From assembly GCF_001742165.1 (NCBI RefSeq), contig NZ_CP016444.1:1240001-1304000 (forward strand): DNA of 64,000 nt, written 5' to 3'. This document shows, piece by piece, positions 37,267 through 45,932 of this stretch; the stretch's first letter is position 1; each line of letters opens with the position of its first letter. The notes beneath the pieces are model-generated. The model saw only the letters and a program-made list of their open reading frames with translations. It ran no database searches and was not told where the DNA came from. This DNA is from Burkholderia stabilis (GTDB lineage Bacteria > Pseudomonadota > Gammaproteobacteria > Burkholderiales > Burkholderiaceae). The position numbers were made by a program, and so were the translations under genes.

Positions 37267-37461
37267 TCAGTCGCGGTGCTCGAAAAGCGGCGCGTGATCC
37301 ATCCAGTCGTAGCCCGCACCGGATTTCGCCCACGCCCAGTTCGCCTCGCCGCGCCGGTCACCGGAGCGCACCGTCGATTGAACGCCCTCCGCGCCGTGCT
37401 CATGCACAATCCCGCGCGCGCCGTCCTCCAGGACGACATCTCGTTTGTGGCAGCCAGTCAT
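37267..37461 (-). CDS. small protein of unknown function, copy 1 (64 aa)
   Basis: A 64-residue protein of unknown family. It ends in NWAWAKSGAGYDWMDHAPLF followed by EHRD. A second gene (37942-38145) ends almost the same way (NWAWAGGNAHYDWMDHAPLF, then RQRD), so two copies share the tail while the N-terminal halves differ. Conservation of protein sequence in one frame supports a real gene. GAGGTGATGCA precedes the ATG. No membrane segment or signal is seen. The Trp-rich, charged tail could be a binding peptide. It stands alone between pyc and copy 2. Confidence 0.7.
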   Translation of the reverse strand: MTGCHKRDVVLEDGARGIVHEHGAEGVQSTVRSGDRRGEANWAWAKSGAGYDWMDHAPLFEHRD

Positions 37462-37640
37462 TGCATCACCTCAGGTTTGAAAAAGCTTTCCGTTCCGCGG
37501 CCGAACCCGTCCGACACGAGGAAAATTCCTGCCGGACCGGATGGCGCCGCATACGTTGCAGGCTCGATCACGCAAAAAGCAGGCCACATCGAACGTCGAA
37601 CGGACAGCCCCGGTTCGCGGGGAGATCGTTCAACGCCAGG

Positions 37641-37684
37641 TTTCAAAACCGTTCAATTCTGAAATTGCGATTCAGGTTTTGAAA
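37641..37684. promoter_or_regulatory. inverted repeat upstream of small gene 1
   Basis: TTTCAAAACC (37641-37650) and GGTTTTGAAA (37675-37684) are exact inverted copies 24 bases apart in an AT-rich stretch. It is a possible operator for the leftward small gene. Confidence 0.5.
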
Positions 37685-37688
37685 TGAT

Positions 37689-37715
37689 GAGCCCGATCCT
37701 GTCGCGATCGGGCTC
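37689..37715. terminator. hairpin downstream of small gene 2
   Basis: GAGCCCGATC (37689-37698) pairs with GATCGGGCTC (37706-37715), a perfect 10-bp stem with a 7-base loop. Read leftwards it would end the acyl-CoA dehydrogenase/small gene 2 transcript. Confidence 0.6.
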
Positions 37716-37866
37716 GCCGGCAAACGGGCATTCCGCTGGCTTGTTCACCCGGTCATCAACGTGACTGCCGGGAAGCGCTCCGCACGCTGGAAAGCCGGGG
37801 ATCGCCTACTCGGGCACGAGGAGGCGCCAGCCAAACCCGATCGGGATTGAACGCAAACCGCTAACG

Positions 37867-37898
37867 GCATCGCGATGGCGAACAGCATTCAGCCGACC
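37867..37898. repeat. duplicated segment, copy 2 (3' flank of small gene)
   Basis: Partner of 37155-37186 (29 of 32 bases identical). A second shared block, 31 bases with no mismatch, is inside the genes (37282-37312 and 37957-37987). Confidence 0.8.
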
Positions 37899-37941
37899 TG
37901 CCGACGCGATCGGGGCGGCATGCGGATGCCCGGAAACGGCG

Positions 37942-38145
37942 TCAGTCGCGCTGCCTGAAAAGCGGCGCGTGATCCATCCAGTCGTAGTGAGCGTTGCCGC
38001 CCGCCCATGCCCAGTTCGGGGCATCGTGCCGCGCGTCGTCCGGGCCCGGGCGCGAGGACGATCCGCCGCACTCCGTCGCATCGCCGCGGCCTGCTCCGGC
38101 GTGCGCGCCGGAACCGCCCGTGGCACCTGTTGCGTCATGCGTCAT
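37942..38145 (-). CDS. small protein of unknown function, copy 2, coupled to acyl-CoA dehydrogenase (67 aa)
   Basis: A 67-residue protein whose ATG overlaps the TGA stop of the upstream acyl-CoA dehydrogenase (ATGA), a classic sign of translational coupling. The N-terminal two thirds are rich in Gly, Ala, Ser, Arg and Asp and look disordered. The tail NWAWAGGNAHYDWMDHAPLF is shared with copy 1 at 37267. Coupling suggests a role with the dehydrogenase, for example as a partner or stabiliser. This is inference; no family is recognised. Confidence 0.7.
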   Translation of the reverse strand: MTHDATGATGGSGAHAGAGRGDATECGGSSSRPGPDDARHDAPNWAWAGGNAHYDWMDHAPLFRQRD

Positions 38146-39293
38146 TGGGCGTCGCGAACCATGTTGCGGGCGATCACGATCTGCTGGATCTGGGTCGTGC
38201 CCTCATAGATGCGGAACAGGCGCACATCGCGATAGAAGCGCTCGATCGCATATTCGGACATGTAGCCGGCGCCGCCGAAAATCTGCACCGCGCGATCGGC
38301 CACGCGGCCGCACATCTCGGACGCGAACAGCTTCGCGCACGACGCCTCGGTGCTGACCGGCAGCTTGTCGTCGCGCCGGCGCGCGGCATCCACCACCATG
38401 CAGCGGGCCGCGTAGATCTCGGCCTTGCTGTCGGCGAGCATCGCCTGCACGAGCTGGAAATCGGCGATCGGCTTGCCGAACTGCTTGCGCTCCATCGCAT
38501 ACGACAGCGCCATCGACAGCATCCGCTCGGCCACGGCCACGCACACCGCGGCGATATGGATGCGGCCCTTGTCGAGCACCTTCATCGCCGTCTTGAAACC
38601 CTGCCCTTCCTTCCCGCCGATCAGGTTCGCGGCCGGCACGCGCACGTTGTCGAAGATCACGTCGCACGTATGGGCGCCCTTCTGCCCCATTTTCTTGTCG
38701 CGCTTGCCGAAGCTGATGCCGGGCGTCTTCGCGTCCACGATGAACGCCGAGATGCCGCCCGAGCCCTTGTCTTCCGGGTTGGTGCGCGCCATCAGCGTGA
38801 AGATGCCCGCGTGCGGCGCGTTCGTGATGAAGCGCTTGGTGCCGTTGACCACGTAGTCGTCGCCGTCGCGGATCGCCGTGGTGCGCAGCGACGCCGCGTC
38901 GGAGCCGGCTTCCGGCTCGGTCAGCGCGAAGGACGCGATCAGCTCGCCGGTCGCGAGACGCGGCAGGTACTTCTCCTGCTGCTCGGGCGTGCCGTCGAAC
39001 AGGATGCCCTGCGAGCCGATGCCCACGGTGGTGCCCAGCAGCGAGCGGAACACCGGCGAAGCCTGGCACAGCTCGAACACCGCCAGCACCTCCTCCTCCA
39101 TCGTCAGCTCGAGGCCCCCGAAGCGCTCCGGAATGGTGAGGCCGAACAGGCCCATCGCCTTCATGTCGGCGACGATGTCGTCGGGAATCTCGTCGGTGTC
39201 GGCCACATGCTCCTCGTTGGGCACGAGTCGCTCGCGCACGAACCGGGCGATGGAGTCGAGCAGGCCGTTGAGCGTTTCTTGATCGCGAATCAT
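38142..39293 (-). CDS. acyl-CoA dehydrogenase
   Basis: A 383-residue FAD-dependent acyl-CoA dehydrogenase with all family marks: FALTEPEAGSDAASLRTTA near residue 125, YAMERKQFGKPIADFQLVQ near 270, VQIFGGAGYMSEYAIERFYRD near 340 and the catalytic glutamate in FRIYEGTTQIQ near 367. This contrasts with the copy at 4436, which lacks that glutamate. It is divergent from a hydratase/SDR/thiolase/ligase operon, so together they would give a full beta-oxidation spiral. ATG at 39293. Confidence 0.94.
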   Translation of the reverse strand: MIRDQETLNGLLDSIARFVRERLVPNEEHVADTDEIPDDIVADMKAMGLFGLTIPERFGGLELTMEEEVLAVFELCQASPVFRSLLGTTVGIGSQGILFDGTPEQQEKYLPRLATGELIASFALTEPEAGSDAASLRTTAIRDGDDYVVNGTKRFITNAPHAGIFTLMARTNPEDKGSGGISAFIVDAKTPGISFGKRDKKMGQKGAHTCDVIFDNVRVPAANLIGGKEGQGFKTAMKVLDKGRIHIAAVCVAVAERMLSMALSYAMERKQFGKPIADFQLVQAMLADSKAEIYAARCMVVDAARRRDDKLPVSTEASCAKLFASEMCGRVADRAVQIFGGAGYMSEYAIERFYRDVRLFRIYEGTTQIQQIVIARNMVRDAQ

Positions 39294-39448
39294 GTCGGTA
39301 CGCCTGAAAAAGGTGGAGAAAACGACCAGATGCTGCGCCGGCGGCCGACGCGAAACAATCGCCCGGCCGAAAACGTTCCGGAGGATGAAATCGCGCCGAC
39401 TAGGCCGGTATTGGCCCCGCGGCCGTCGCGCCCCGGTCGTCTGCCAAG

Positions 39449-39458
39449 GTACGGAACA
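39449..39458 (+). promoter_or_regulatory. GTACGGAACA motif, site 6 (divergent region)
   Basis: It lies in the 241-base gap between the divergent acyl-CoA dehydrogenase and MaoC-hydratase genes, 77 bases before the latter, so it could control both. Confidence 0.6.
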
Positions 39459-39534
39459 AAGTGCGCCGATCCGTTGACCGGCCAACCCGGCGGTTCCATC
39501 GTAGGAGCTCGAATCCACTGCCGCTACGTTCGCC

Positions 39535-40410
39535 ATGCCGCTCCAGCCCGATCACCTGCTGTCCCGCCCGTTCCCGCCCATCGAGCATGCGTACTCGCTG
39601 CGCGATACCCAGCTCTACGCACTCGGCCTGGGCCTCGGCGCCGATCCGCTCGACGCGGGGCAATTGCGTTACGTCTACGAAGGCCGGGACGGCGCATCGC
39701 TGCGCGCGCTGCCGACCATGGCGAACGTGCTCGCGTACCCGGGCTTCTGGGCGCGCGAAGCGGATACGGGCATCACGTGGCAAAAAATCCTGCACGCGGA
39801 GCAGGAAATCAGGATTCACGCGCCGTTGCCGGCCAGCGGCCGCGTCACGGGCACGACGCGCATCACCGGCCTGTGGGACAAGGGCGAAAACAAGGGCGCA
39901 TTTCTGCAGCAGACGCGCGAGATCGCCGATGCCGACACGGGCCGCCTGCTCGCGACCGTCGTGCAACTGAGCCTGTTGCGCGGCGACGGCGGCTTCGGCG
40001 ATGGCGGCAGCACCGGCCCGCTGCCGGTGCCGCATGCGATGCCGGACGGCGAACCCGATCACGTCTGCGAGCTGACCACGCCCGCGCAACTGGCACTGAT
40101 CTACCGCCTGAGCGGCGACCTGAATCCGTTGCATGCCGACCCGTCGGTGGCCTCGGCGGCCGGTTTTGCACGCCCCATCCTGCACGGCATGGCGCTGATG
40201 GGCGTGGCCGCGCACGCGGTGCTGCGCACGGTGCTGGGCTACGACGACACGCGCTTCGCGGGCATGCGCGTGCGCTTTACCGCGCCGGCGTGGCCCGGCG
40301 ACACGCTGCGCACCGAGATGTGGGTGCGCGGCGACACGGTTTCACTGCGCGTCACGGCCGTGGAGCGCAACGTGGTGGTTTTGACCAACGCGCGGGTCGA
40401 CCTGCGCTGA
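39535..40410 (+). CDS. MaoC-like enoyl-CoA hydratase 2
   Basis: A 291-residue double-hotdog hydratase similar to the hydratase-2 domain of eukaryotic multifunctional enzyme 2. The catalytic motif reads LSGDLNPLHADPSVASAAGF and continues ARPILHGMALMG near residues 200-225 (Asp and His). The N-terminal hotdog has LPTMANVLAYPGFW. It hydrates a trans-2-enoyl-CoA to the (R)-3-hydroxyacyl-CoA. First gene of a five-gene operon; the following SDR could be the matching (R)-specific 3-hydroxyacyl-CoA dehydrogenase. Confidence 0.9.
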   Translation: MPLQPDHLLSRPFPPIEHAYSLRDTQLYALGLGLGADPLDAGQLRYVYEGRDGASLRALPTMANVLAYPGFWAREADTGITWQKILHAEQEIRIHAPLPASGRVTGTTRITGLWDKGENKGAFLQQTREIADADTGRLLATVVQLSLLRGDGGFGDGGSTGPLPVPHAMPDGEPDHVCELTTPAQLALIYRLSGDLNPLHADPSVASAAGFARPILHGMALMGVAAHAVLRTVLGYDDTRFAGMRVRFTAPAWPGDTLRTEMWVRGDTVSLRVTAVERNVVVLTNARVDLR

Positions 40411-40434
40411 AACGTAATTCTTGAGGAGACACAC

Positions 40435-41184
40435 ATGGATCTGGGTTTGACCGGCAAGGTCGCCATCGTCACCGGCTCGGCACGCGGCCTGGGCGCCGCC
40501 ACGGCGCGCCGGCTCGCGCAGGAAGGCGCGAGCGTCGTCATCACCGACATCAACGCCGAACTGGCGCAGGCCACCGCACAAGCGCTGCGTGACGAAGGTC
40601 TCGCCGCGCATTGCGTGGTGGGCGACATCACGCAGGCGGCCGACGTGCAGCGTCTCGTCGACGAAACGGTCGCGCATTTCGGCGGCGTGCATATTCTCGT
40701 GAACAACGCCGGCGCGCCGCGCGACAAGTACCTCGTGAAAATGAGCGAGGACGACTGGGATTTCGTCATGACGGTGATGCTCAAGGGCGCGTTCCTCGCC
40801 GCCCGCGCGGTGATGCCGCACTTCATCGAGCAGGGCTGGGGCCGGCTGATCAACATCAGCTCGCGCGCGCACCTGGGCAACCCGACGCAGGCCAACTACT
40901 CGGCCGCGAAGGCCGGCCTGATCGGCATGGCCAAGGCGCTGTCGATGGAAGAAGGCCGCTACGGGATCACCGCGAACTGCGTGGCGCCGGGCTTCATGGA
41001 AACGGAAATGGTGCAGGCGCTGCCGACCTACGAAACGATCAAGGACCGCGCGGTGGCCGCGCAGCCGATCAAGCGCGTCGGGCGGCCGGACGACATCGCC
41101 GATGCGGTGGCCTTCCTCGCCAGCGAGCGCGCCGGCTTCATCAGCGGCGAAGTGCTGCACGTCACGGGCGGCCGCTACGGCTGA
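40435..41184 (+). CDS. FabG-like short-chain dehydrogenase
   Basis: A 249-residue SDR. The cofactor motif TGSARGLG lies at residues 13-20, NNAG near 90, catalytic Ser in NISSRAHLG near 140 and YSAAKAG near 154. The end PDDIADAVAFLASERAGFIS is typical. It probably oxidises the 3-hydroxyacyl-CoA made by the preceding hydratase. It starts 24 bases after that gene with TGAGGAGAC before the ATG. Confidence 0.93.
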   Translation: MDLGLTGKVAIVTGSARGLGAATARRLAQEGASVVITDINAELAQATAQALRDEGLAAHCVVGDITQAADVQRLVDETVAHFGGVHILVNNAGAPRDKYLVKMSEDDWDFVMTVMLKGAFLAARAVMPHFIEQGWGRLINISSRAHLGNPTQANYSAAKAGLIGMAKALSMEEGRYGITANCVAPGFMETEMVQALPTYETIKDRAVAAQPIKRVGRPDDIADAVAFLASERAGFISGEVLHVTGGRYG

Positions 41185-41276
41185 TCCGGCAACGGCCCCG
41201 CAACCACGATAGCCGCCGGCGCGTGACACGCGAGCGAGGGTGGCTGAATATTGATGACATTCAAAAGGTATTCGAA

Positions 41277-42482
41277 ATGAAACGAGCAGCCATCGTCTCC
41301 CCGCTGCGCACCCCGGTGGGCGCATTCGGCGGAGCGTTGAAGGGCGTTCCCGTCGAGGAGCTCGGCGCGAGCGTCGCGCGCGCCGTCGTCGCGCGCACCG
41401 GGCTCGATCCCGCGCGCATCGACGACGTCGTGTTCGCGCAAAGCTATGCGAGCGGCGAGACGCCGTGCACCGGGCGCTGGGTGGCGCTGCAGGCGGGCTT
41501 CCCGATCGAAGTCGCGGGCATGCAGCTGGACCGGCGCTGCGGCGGCGGCGTCCAGGCGCTCGCCACGGCCGCGATGATGGTGCAGACCGGCGCGGCCGAC
41601 GTGGTGATGGCCGGCGGCGTCGAAAGCATGAGCAACGTCGAGTTCTATACGACCGACATGCGCTGGGGCAAGCGCGCGGGTTCGGTCACGATGCACGACC
41701 GGCTCGACCGCGGCCGCGAGCGTTCGCAGCCGGAAAGCCGTTTCGGCCGCATCAGCGGCATGATCGAAACCGCCGAGACGCTCGCGCGCGAGTACGACAT
41801 CACGCGCGAGGCGTCCGACCGGTTCGCCGCGCGCAGCCACCAGCGCGCCGCTGCCGCGCAGCAGGCCGGGTATTTCGATGCGGAGATCGTTCCGGTATCC
41901 GTGCCGCAGCGCAAGGGCGATCCACTGATCGTCGCGCAGGATGAAGGCGTGCGCGGCGAAACGACGCCCGACAGCCTCGCCAAACTGCGCACCATCATGA
42001 AGGACGGCGTCGTCACGGCCGGCAATGCATGCCAGCAGAACGACGCGGCCGCCGCGTGCCTGATCGTGGCCGAGGACAAGCTCGACGAGCTCGGCCTCAC
42101 GCCGATCGGCTGGCTGGTCGGCTGGGCCGCCGCCGGCTGCGACCCGGCCCGCATGGGCATCGGCCCGGTGCCCGCCGTGCAGAAGGTGCTGGCGCGCACG
42201 GGCCTGACGTTCGACCAGATGGACCTGATCGAACTCAACGAAGCGTTCGCGTGCCAGGCGCTGGCCTGCGTGAAGGGCTGGGGCAGCTCGATGGAAGCGC
42301 TCGAAGACAAGCTCAACGTGAACGGCTCCGGCATCTCGCTGGGCCACCCGGTGGGCGCGACGGGCGGGCGCATCATGACCACGCTGCTGCACGAAATGCA
42401 GCGCCGCCAGGCCCGCTACGGGCTGGAAACGATGTGCATCGGCGGCGGCCAGGGCATCGCGATGATCGTCGAACGCGCATAA
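41277..42482 (+). CDS. acetyl-CoA acetyltransferase/thiolase
   Basis: A 401-residue degradative thiolase. The acyl-accepting Cys88 lies in QLDRRCGGGVQA, followed by GGVESMSN near 115, NEAFACQAL near 322, the GHPVGATGGR histidine motif near 352 and the second Cys in ETMCIGGGQG near 384. It cleaves a 3-ketoacyl-CoA with CoA. The N-terminus MKRAAIVSPLRTPVGAFGG fixes the start at 41277. It lies between the SDR and an acyl-CoA synthetase. Confidence 0.95.
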   Translation: MKRAAIVSPLRTPVGAFGGALKGVPVEELGASVARAVVARTGLDPARIDDVVFAQSYASGETPCTGRWVALQAGFPIEVAGMQLDRRCGGGVQALATAAMMVQTGAADVVMAGGVESMSNVEFYTTDMRWGKRAGSVTMHDRLDRGRERSQPESRFGRISGMIETAETLAREYDITREASDRFAARSHQRAAAAQQAGYFDAEIVPVSVPQRKGDPLIVAQDEGVRGETTPDSLAKLRTIMKDGVVTAGNACQQNDAAAACLIVAEDKLDELGLTPIGWLVGWAAAGCDPARMGIGPVPAVQKVLARTGLTFDQMDLIELNEAFACQALACVKGWGSSMEALEDKLNVNGSGISLGHPVGATGGRIMTTLLHEMQRRQARYGLETMCIGGGQGIAMIVERA

Positions 42483-42497
42483 GGCTGGAGACCAACC

Positions 42498-44450
42498 ATG
42501 AGCAACCCTGAATCCGGCCAGACCTGGCAACCCGGCCAGCGCGAGCTGCAGAACGCCGGCATCGTGAAGCTGATGCGCGCGCTGGACGTGCCGTCGTACG
42601 ATGAACTGCTGCGCGTGTCGATCGCGGAGCCCGAGCGCTACTGGAACACCGTGATGCGCGAATGCGCGATCGCGTGGGACACGCCGCCCACCGGCTACGT
42701 GGACCTGTCGCGCGGCCCGCAGTTTCCGAGCTGGTTCCCCGGCGGCCGGCTCAACTGGGTCAACACCATTTACGGCTGGGCGCGCAACCCGGCCACCGCG
42801 CAGCAGAAGGCCGTCGTGGCCGAGCGCGAGGACGGCGGCGTGAGCGAGCTGACCTACGCGGAGCTGGCGCAGCGCGTGCGCGACTTCGCGGCCGGGCTCG
42901 CCCGGCGCGGCGTCACGCAGGGCGACCGCGTCGGCCTGCTGATGGAAAACGGCGTCGAGGCGACCATCTCGCTGCTGGCCATCGTGCATCTGGGCGCGCT
43001 GGTCGTGCCGTTGTTCAGCGGCTTCGGCGTCGATGCGATCGTCGCGCGCCTGTCGGCGGCCGAAGCGCGCATCGTGATCGCCTCCACCGGCTTCTCGCGC
43101 CGCACCAAGCGCGTGGACGTCCAGGGCGCGCTGCGCGACGCATGGCGCCAGTTGCCGCTGCTCGAACACGTGATCTGGAAGCGCGGCGAAGGCGACACCG
43201 CGCAGGACGCGCGCGATCTCGACTGGCAGGAAACGGCGAGCGTCGCACGCGGCCAGGACGTCGAGCCGGTATCGGTCACGCCCGATACGCCGTTCATGGT
43301 GATCTATACGTCGGGCACCACGGGCAAGCCCAAGGGCGTCGTGCACACGCACGGCAGCTTCCCGATCAAGATCGCGCACGATTCGCTGATTCACTTCGAC
43401 GTGCATCCCGGCGACGTCTACTGCTGGCCCGCCGACATGGGCTGGATCGCGGGCACGCTGGTGCTCGGCTGCGCGCTGCTGCGCGGTGCGACGCTGGTGT
43501 GCTACGACGGCGCGCCCGATTACCCCGACTGGTCGCGCATGTCGCGCGTGGTGGAACGCCACCGCGTCACGCACTTCGGCTCGGCGCCGACGCTGATCCG
43601 CGGGATGGCCAGCCACGAAGCGCTCGCGCTCGCGGGCGACCGCTCCACCGTGCGCCTGCTGATCACGGCCGGCGAAGGCATCGCGCCCGAGCATTTCAAC
43701 TGGTTCCTGCAGCGCTTCGGCGACGGCACGGCGCCCGTCATCAACTACACGGGCGGCACCGAAGCGTCGGGCGCGCTGCTCGCGAGCGTCCCGATCCGGC
43801 CGATTCCGCCGAGCGGCTTCAACACCGTCTCGCCCGGCGTGGCCGTGGACGTGGTGAACGCCGACGGCCAAAGCGTGACCGGCGAAGTCGGCGAGCTGGC
43901 GATCCGTGCGCCGTTCGTCGGCATGACGCAATCGTTCTGGCGCGACGACGAGCGCTACCTGGAAACCTACTGGCAGACCATCCCGGGCGTCTGGGTGCAC
44001 GGTGATCTCGCGCTGCGCACGCCCGACGGCAACTACTTCATGATGGGCCGCTCCGACGACACGCTGAAGGTCGCCGGCAAGCGCCTGGGGCCGGCCGAGG
44101 TCGAGGAAGTCGTGCTGGAGCTGCCCGACGTGGCGGAAGCCGCCGCGATCGGCGTGGCCGATGCGGACAAGGGCCAGAAGCTGGTCGTGTTCATCGTGCC
44201 GAAACCCGACGCCGGTGTCGCGCTCGCCGATCTCGAAGCCATCGTGTCGGGCCACGTCGACAAGCGCCTGGGCCGCCCGTTCCGGCCCGGCCGCGTGCAC
44301 GTGGTCGCGCAGCTGCCGAAAACGCGCAGCTCCAAGATCATGCGGCGCGTGATCCGCAGCGTGTACTGCGGCCAGCCGCCGGGCGACCTGTCGTCGCTCG
44401 ACAATCCCGGCGCGCTCGACGAAGTACGCGCGGCCGCGACCTCCGCCTGA
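42498..44450 (+). CDS. acetyl-/propionyl-CoA synthetase-like AMP-forming ligase
   Basis: A 650-residue ANL-family ligase with the long N-terminus of the acetyl-CoA/acetoacetyl-CoA synthetase branch (YWNTVMRECAIAWDTPP; FPGGRLNWVN). The P-loop motif reads VIYTSGTTGKPKGVVHTHG near residue 270. ADMGWIAG, NYTGGTEASG and the hinge MMGRSDDTLKVAGKRLGPAE follow, and KTRSSKIMRR carries the catalytic Lys. It activates a small to medium acid at the start of this operon's pathway. GGAGACC precedes the ATG. Confidence 0.93.
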   Translation: MSNPESGQTWQPGQRELQNAGIVKLMRALDVPSYDELLRVSIAEPERYWNTVMRECAIAWDTPPTGYVDLSRGPQFPSWFPGGRLNWVNTIYGWARNPATAQQKAVVAEREDGGVSELTYAELAQRVRDFAAGLARRGVTQGDRVGLLMENGVEATISLLAIVHLGALVVPLFSGFGVDAIVARLSAAEARIVIASTGFSRRTKRVDVQGALRDAWRQLPLLEHVIWKRGEGDTAQDARDLDWQETASVARGQDVEPVSVTPDTPFMVIYTSGTTGKPKGVVHTHGSFPIKIAHDSLIHFDVHPGDVYCWPADMGWIAGTLVLGCALLRGATLVCYDGAPDYPDWSRMSRVVERHRVTHFGSAPTLIRGMASHEALALAGDRSTVRLLITAGEGIAPEHFNWFLQRFGDGTAPVINYTGGTEASGALLASVPIRPIPPSGFNTVSPGVAVDVVNADGQSVTGEVGELAIRAPFVGMTQSFWRDDERYLETYWQTIPGVWVHGDLALRTPDGNYFMMGRSDDTLKVAGKRLGPAEVEEVVLELPDVAEAAAIGVADADKGQKLVVFIVPKPDAGVALADLEAIVSGHVDKRLGRPFRPGRVHVVAQLPKTRSSKIMRRVIRSVYCGQPPGDLSSLDNPGALDEVRAAATSA

Positions 44451-44468
44451 CTCAACCGTGAACGAAAC

Positions 44469-45650
44469 ATGAAAGTACTCGAAGGCATCAAGGTCCTCGA
44501 TTTCGGACGCTTCATCGCCGGGCCGTTCTGCTCGGCGCTGCTGGCCGACTATGGCGCGGACGTCATCCGCATCGACCGCGTAGGCGGCGGCGAGGACCGC
44601 TTCATCGTGCCCGTGACCGAACACGGCGAAGGTGCGCTGTTCCTGCAGGTCAACCGCAACAAGCGTTCGATGACGCTCGATCTCGACAGCCCCGAGGGGC
44701 GCGACATCGTGCGCAAGCTGGTCGCCGATGCCGACGTGGTGATCGCCAACATGCCGCCCCGCACGCTCAAGAGCCTCGGACTCGACTACGACAGCCTGCG
44801 CGCGATCAAGCCCGACGTCATCCTCGTCGCGTCGAACGCATTCGGCAACAGCGAGGCCGTGCGCGACCGCGTGGGCTTCGACGGCGTCGGCCAGGCGCTG
44901 AGCGGCGCCGTGTACATGGCGGGCACGCCCGACCGGCCGCAAAAGGCGATGGTGCCGGTGGTGGATTTCGCCACGGCGTTTTCGTGCGCGCTCGGCGTGA
45001 TGCTGGCGCTCTACGAACGCCAACGCAGCGGCATGGGCCAGGAAGTCAGCGCGTCGCTGCTGTGCACGGGCCTGAACATGGCCAGCGGCGCGCTGATCGA
45101 GGAAGCGTTGCTCGGGCTGGATCGCCAGGCGACGCTGAACCGCGCATCCGGCTACGCGCCGTCCGACATCTTCAAGGCGACGGACGGCTGGTTCATCACG
45201 CAGGTGATCGGCCGGCCGATGTTCAAGCGCTGGACGCAGCTCGTGGGCCGGCCGGAACTGCTCGACGATCCGCGCTTCGCCGACGATACGCTGCGTGGCG
45301 AGAATGGCGCGCTGCTGAGCGAGCTGATGAGCGCATGGTGCGCGGACAAGACGCTCGCCGACGCGCTGGCCGCGCTCGAACAGGCGCGCATCCCGGCCAG
45401 CCCCGTCAACTCGCCGCGCCAGGCGCTGGAGGACGAAACCATCAAGGCCGCCGACGTGATCCGCTGGATGGACTACCCCGGCGCGCCGAAGCCGGTGCCG
45501 ATCTTCGCGACGCCGGTTTCGCTGTCGCGCACGCCGCCGGAGATCCATACGCGGCCGCCGCTGACCGGCGAGCACACGGATGAAATCCTCGCCGGCATCG
45601 GACTCGATGCACGCGCGGTGGCTGATTTGCGATCCCGCAAGATCGTCTGA
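44469..45650 (+). CDS. class III (CaiB/BaiF) acyl-CoA transferase
   Basis: A 393-residue family III CoA-transferase. It has KVLDFGRFIAGPFCSALLAD at the N-terminus, then RIDRVGGGEDRFI, RNKRSMTLDLDSPEGRDIV and the GVGQALSGAVYMAGTPDRP region; PVVDFATAFSCALGVMLALY holds the expected catalytic Asp. It moves CoA between acids. It is the last gene of the operon and only 18 bases after the ligase. The operon thus has two ways of making CoA thioesters, a ligase and a transferase, as in carnitine-like or branched-acid pathways. Confidence 0.92.
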   Translation: MKVLEGIKVLDFGRFIAGPFCSALLADYGADVIRIDRVGGGEDRFIVPVTEHGEGALFLQVNRNKRSMTLDLDSPEGRDIVRKLVADADVVIANMPPRTLKSLGLDYDSLRAIKPDVILVASNAFGNSEAVRDRVGFDGVGQALSGAVYMAGTPDRPQKAMVPVVDFATAFSCALGVMLALYERQRSGMGQEVSASLLCTGLNMASGALIEEALLGLDRQATLNRASGYAPSDIFKATDGWFITQVIGRPMFKRWTQLVGRPELLDDPRFADDTLRGENGALLSELMSAWCADKTLADALAALEQARIPASPVNSPRQALEDETIKAADVIRWMDYPGAPKPVPIFATPVSLSRTPPEIHTRPPLTGEHTDEILAGIGLDARAVADLRSRKIV

Positions 45651-45932
45651 CCGGATCAGTTGCCGCGTCACGCGCACCGCCGTCGCAACGACGGCCGGTG
45701 CGCGCTCGCTTCGGTGCCCGCGTCGCACGCCAGCCAGCACGCACGCACCCGCGTGGCTGCATCGCCCGTTGACGCGGCGTGCAGCAGCCCGCCCCCGCCT
45801 CCTTCCGCTTCCCGTTCGTCACCCCGCGCATTGACGCGCCACATCCCCCTGCCCGGCCGACACCGGCATTTCGCCGATTCCCGGCAAATCAAATTTCAAC
45901 TATATTCGTCAGCCACACTTGACAATCGAATC

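Larger units (their letters stand above)
37462..37941. other. intergenic region between the two small-gene copies
   Basis: 480 bases on the minus strand upstream of small gene 1. It contains a perfect widely spaced inverted repeat (37641-37684), a terminator-like hairpin (37689-37715) and part of the duplicated segment (37867-37898). No further gene is seen. Confidence 0.65.

Noticed and set aside
41175..45740. 1521-codon open frame on the - strand
   Set aside because: Antisense to the thiolase, ligase and CoA-transferase genes, all of which have clear motifs; the shadow product is Arg/Ala/His-rich with no domain.
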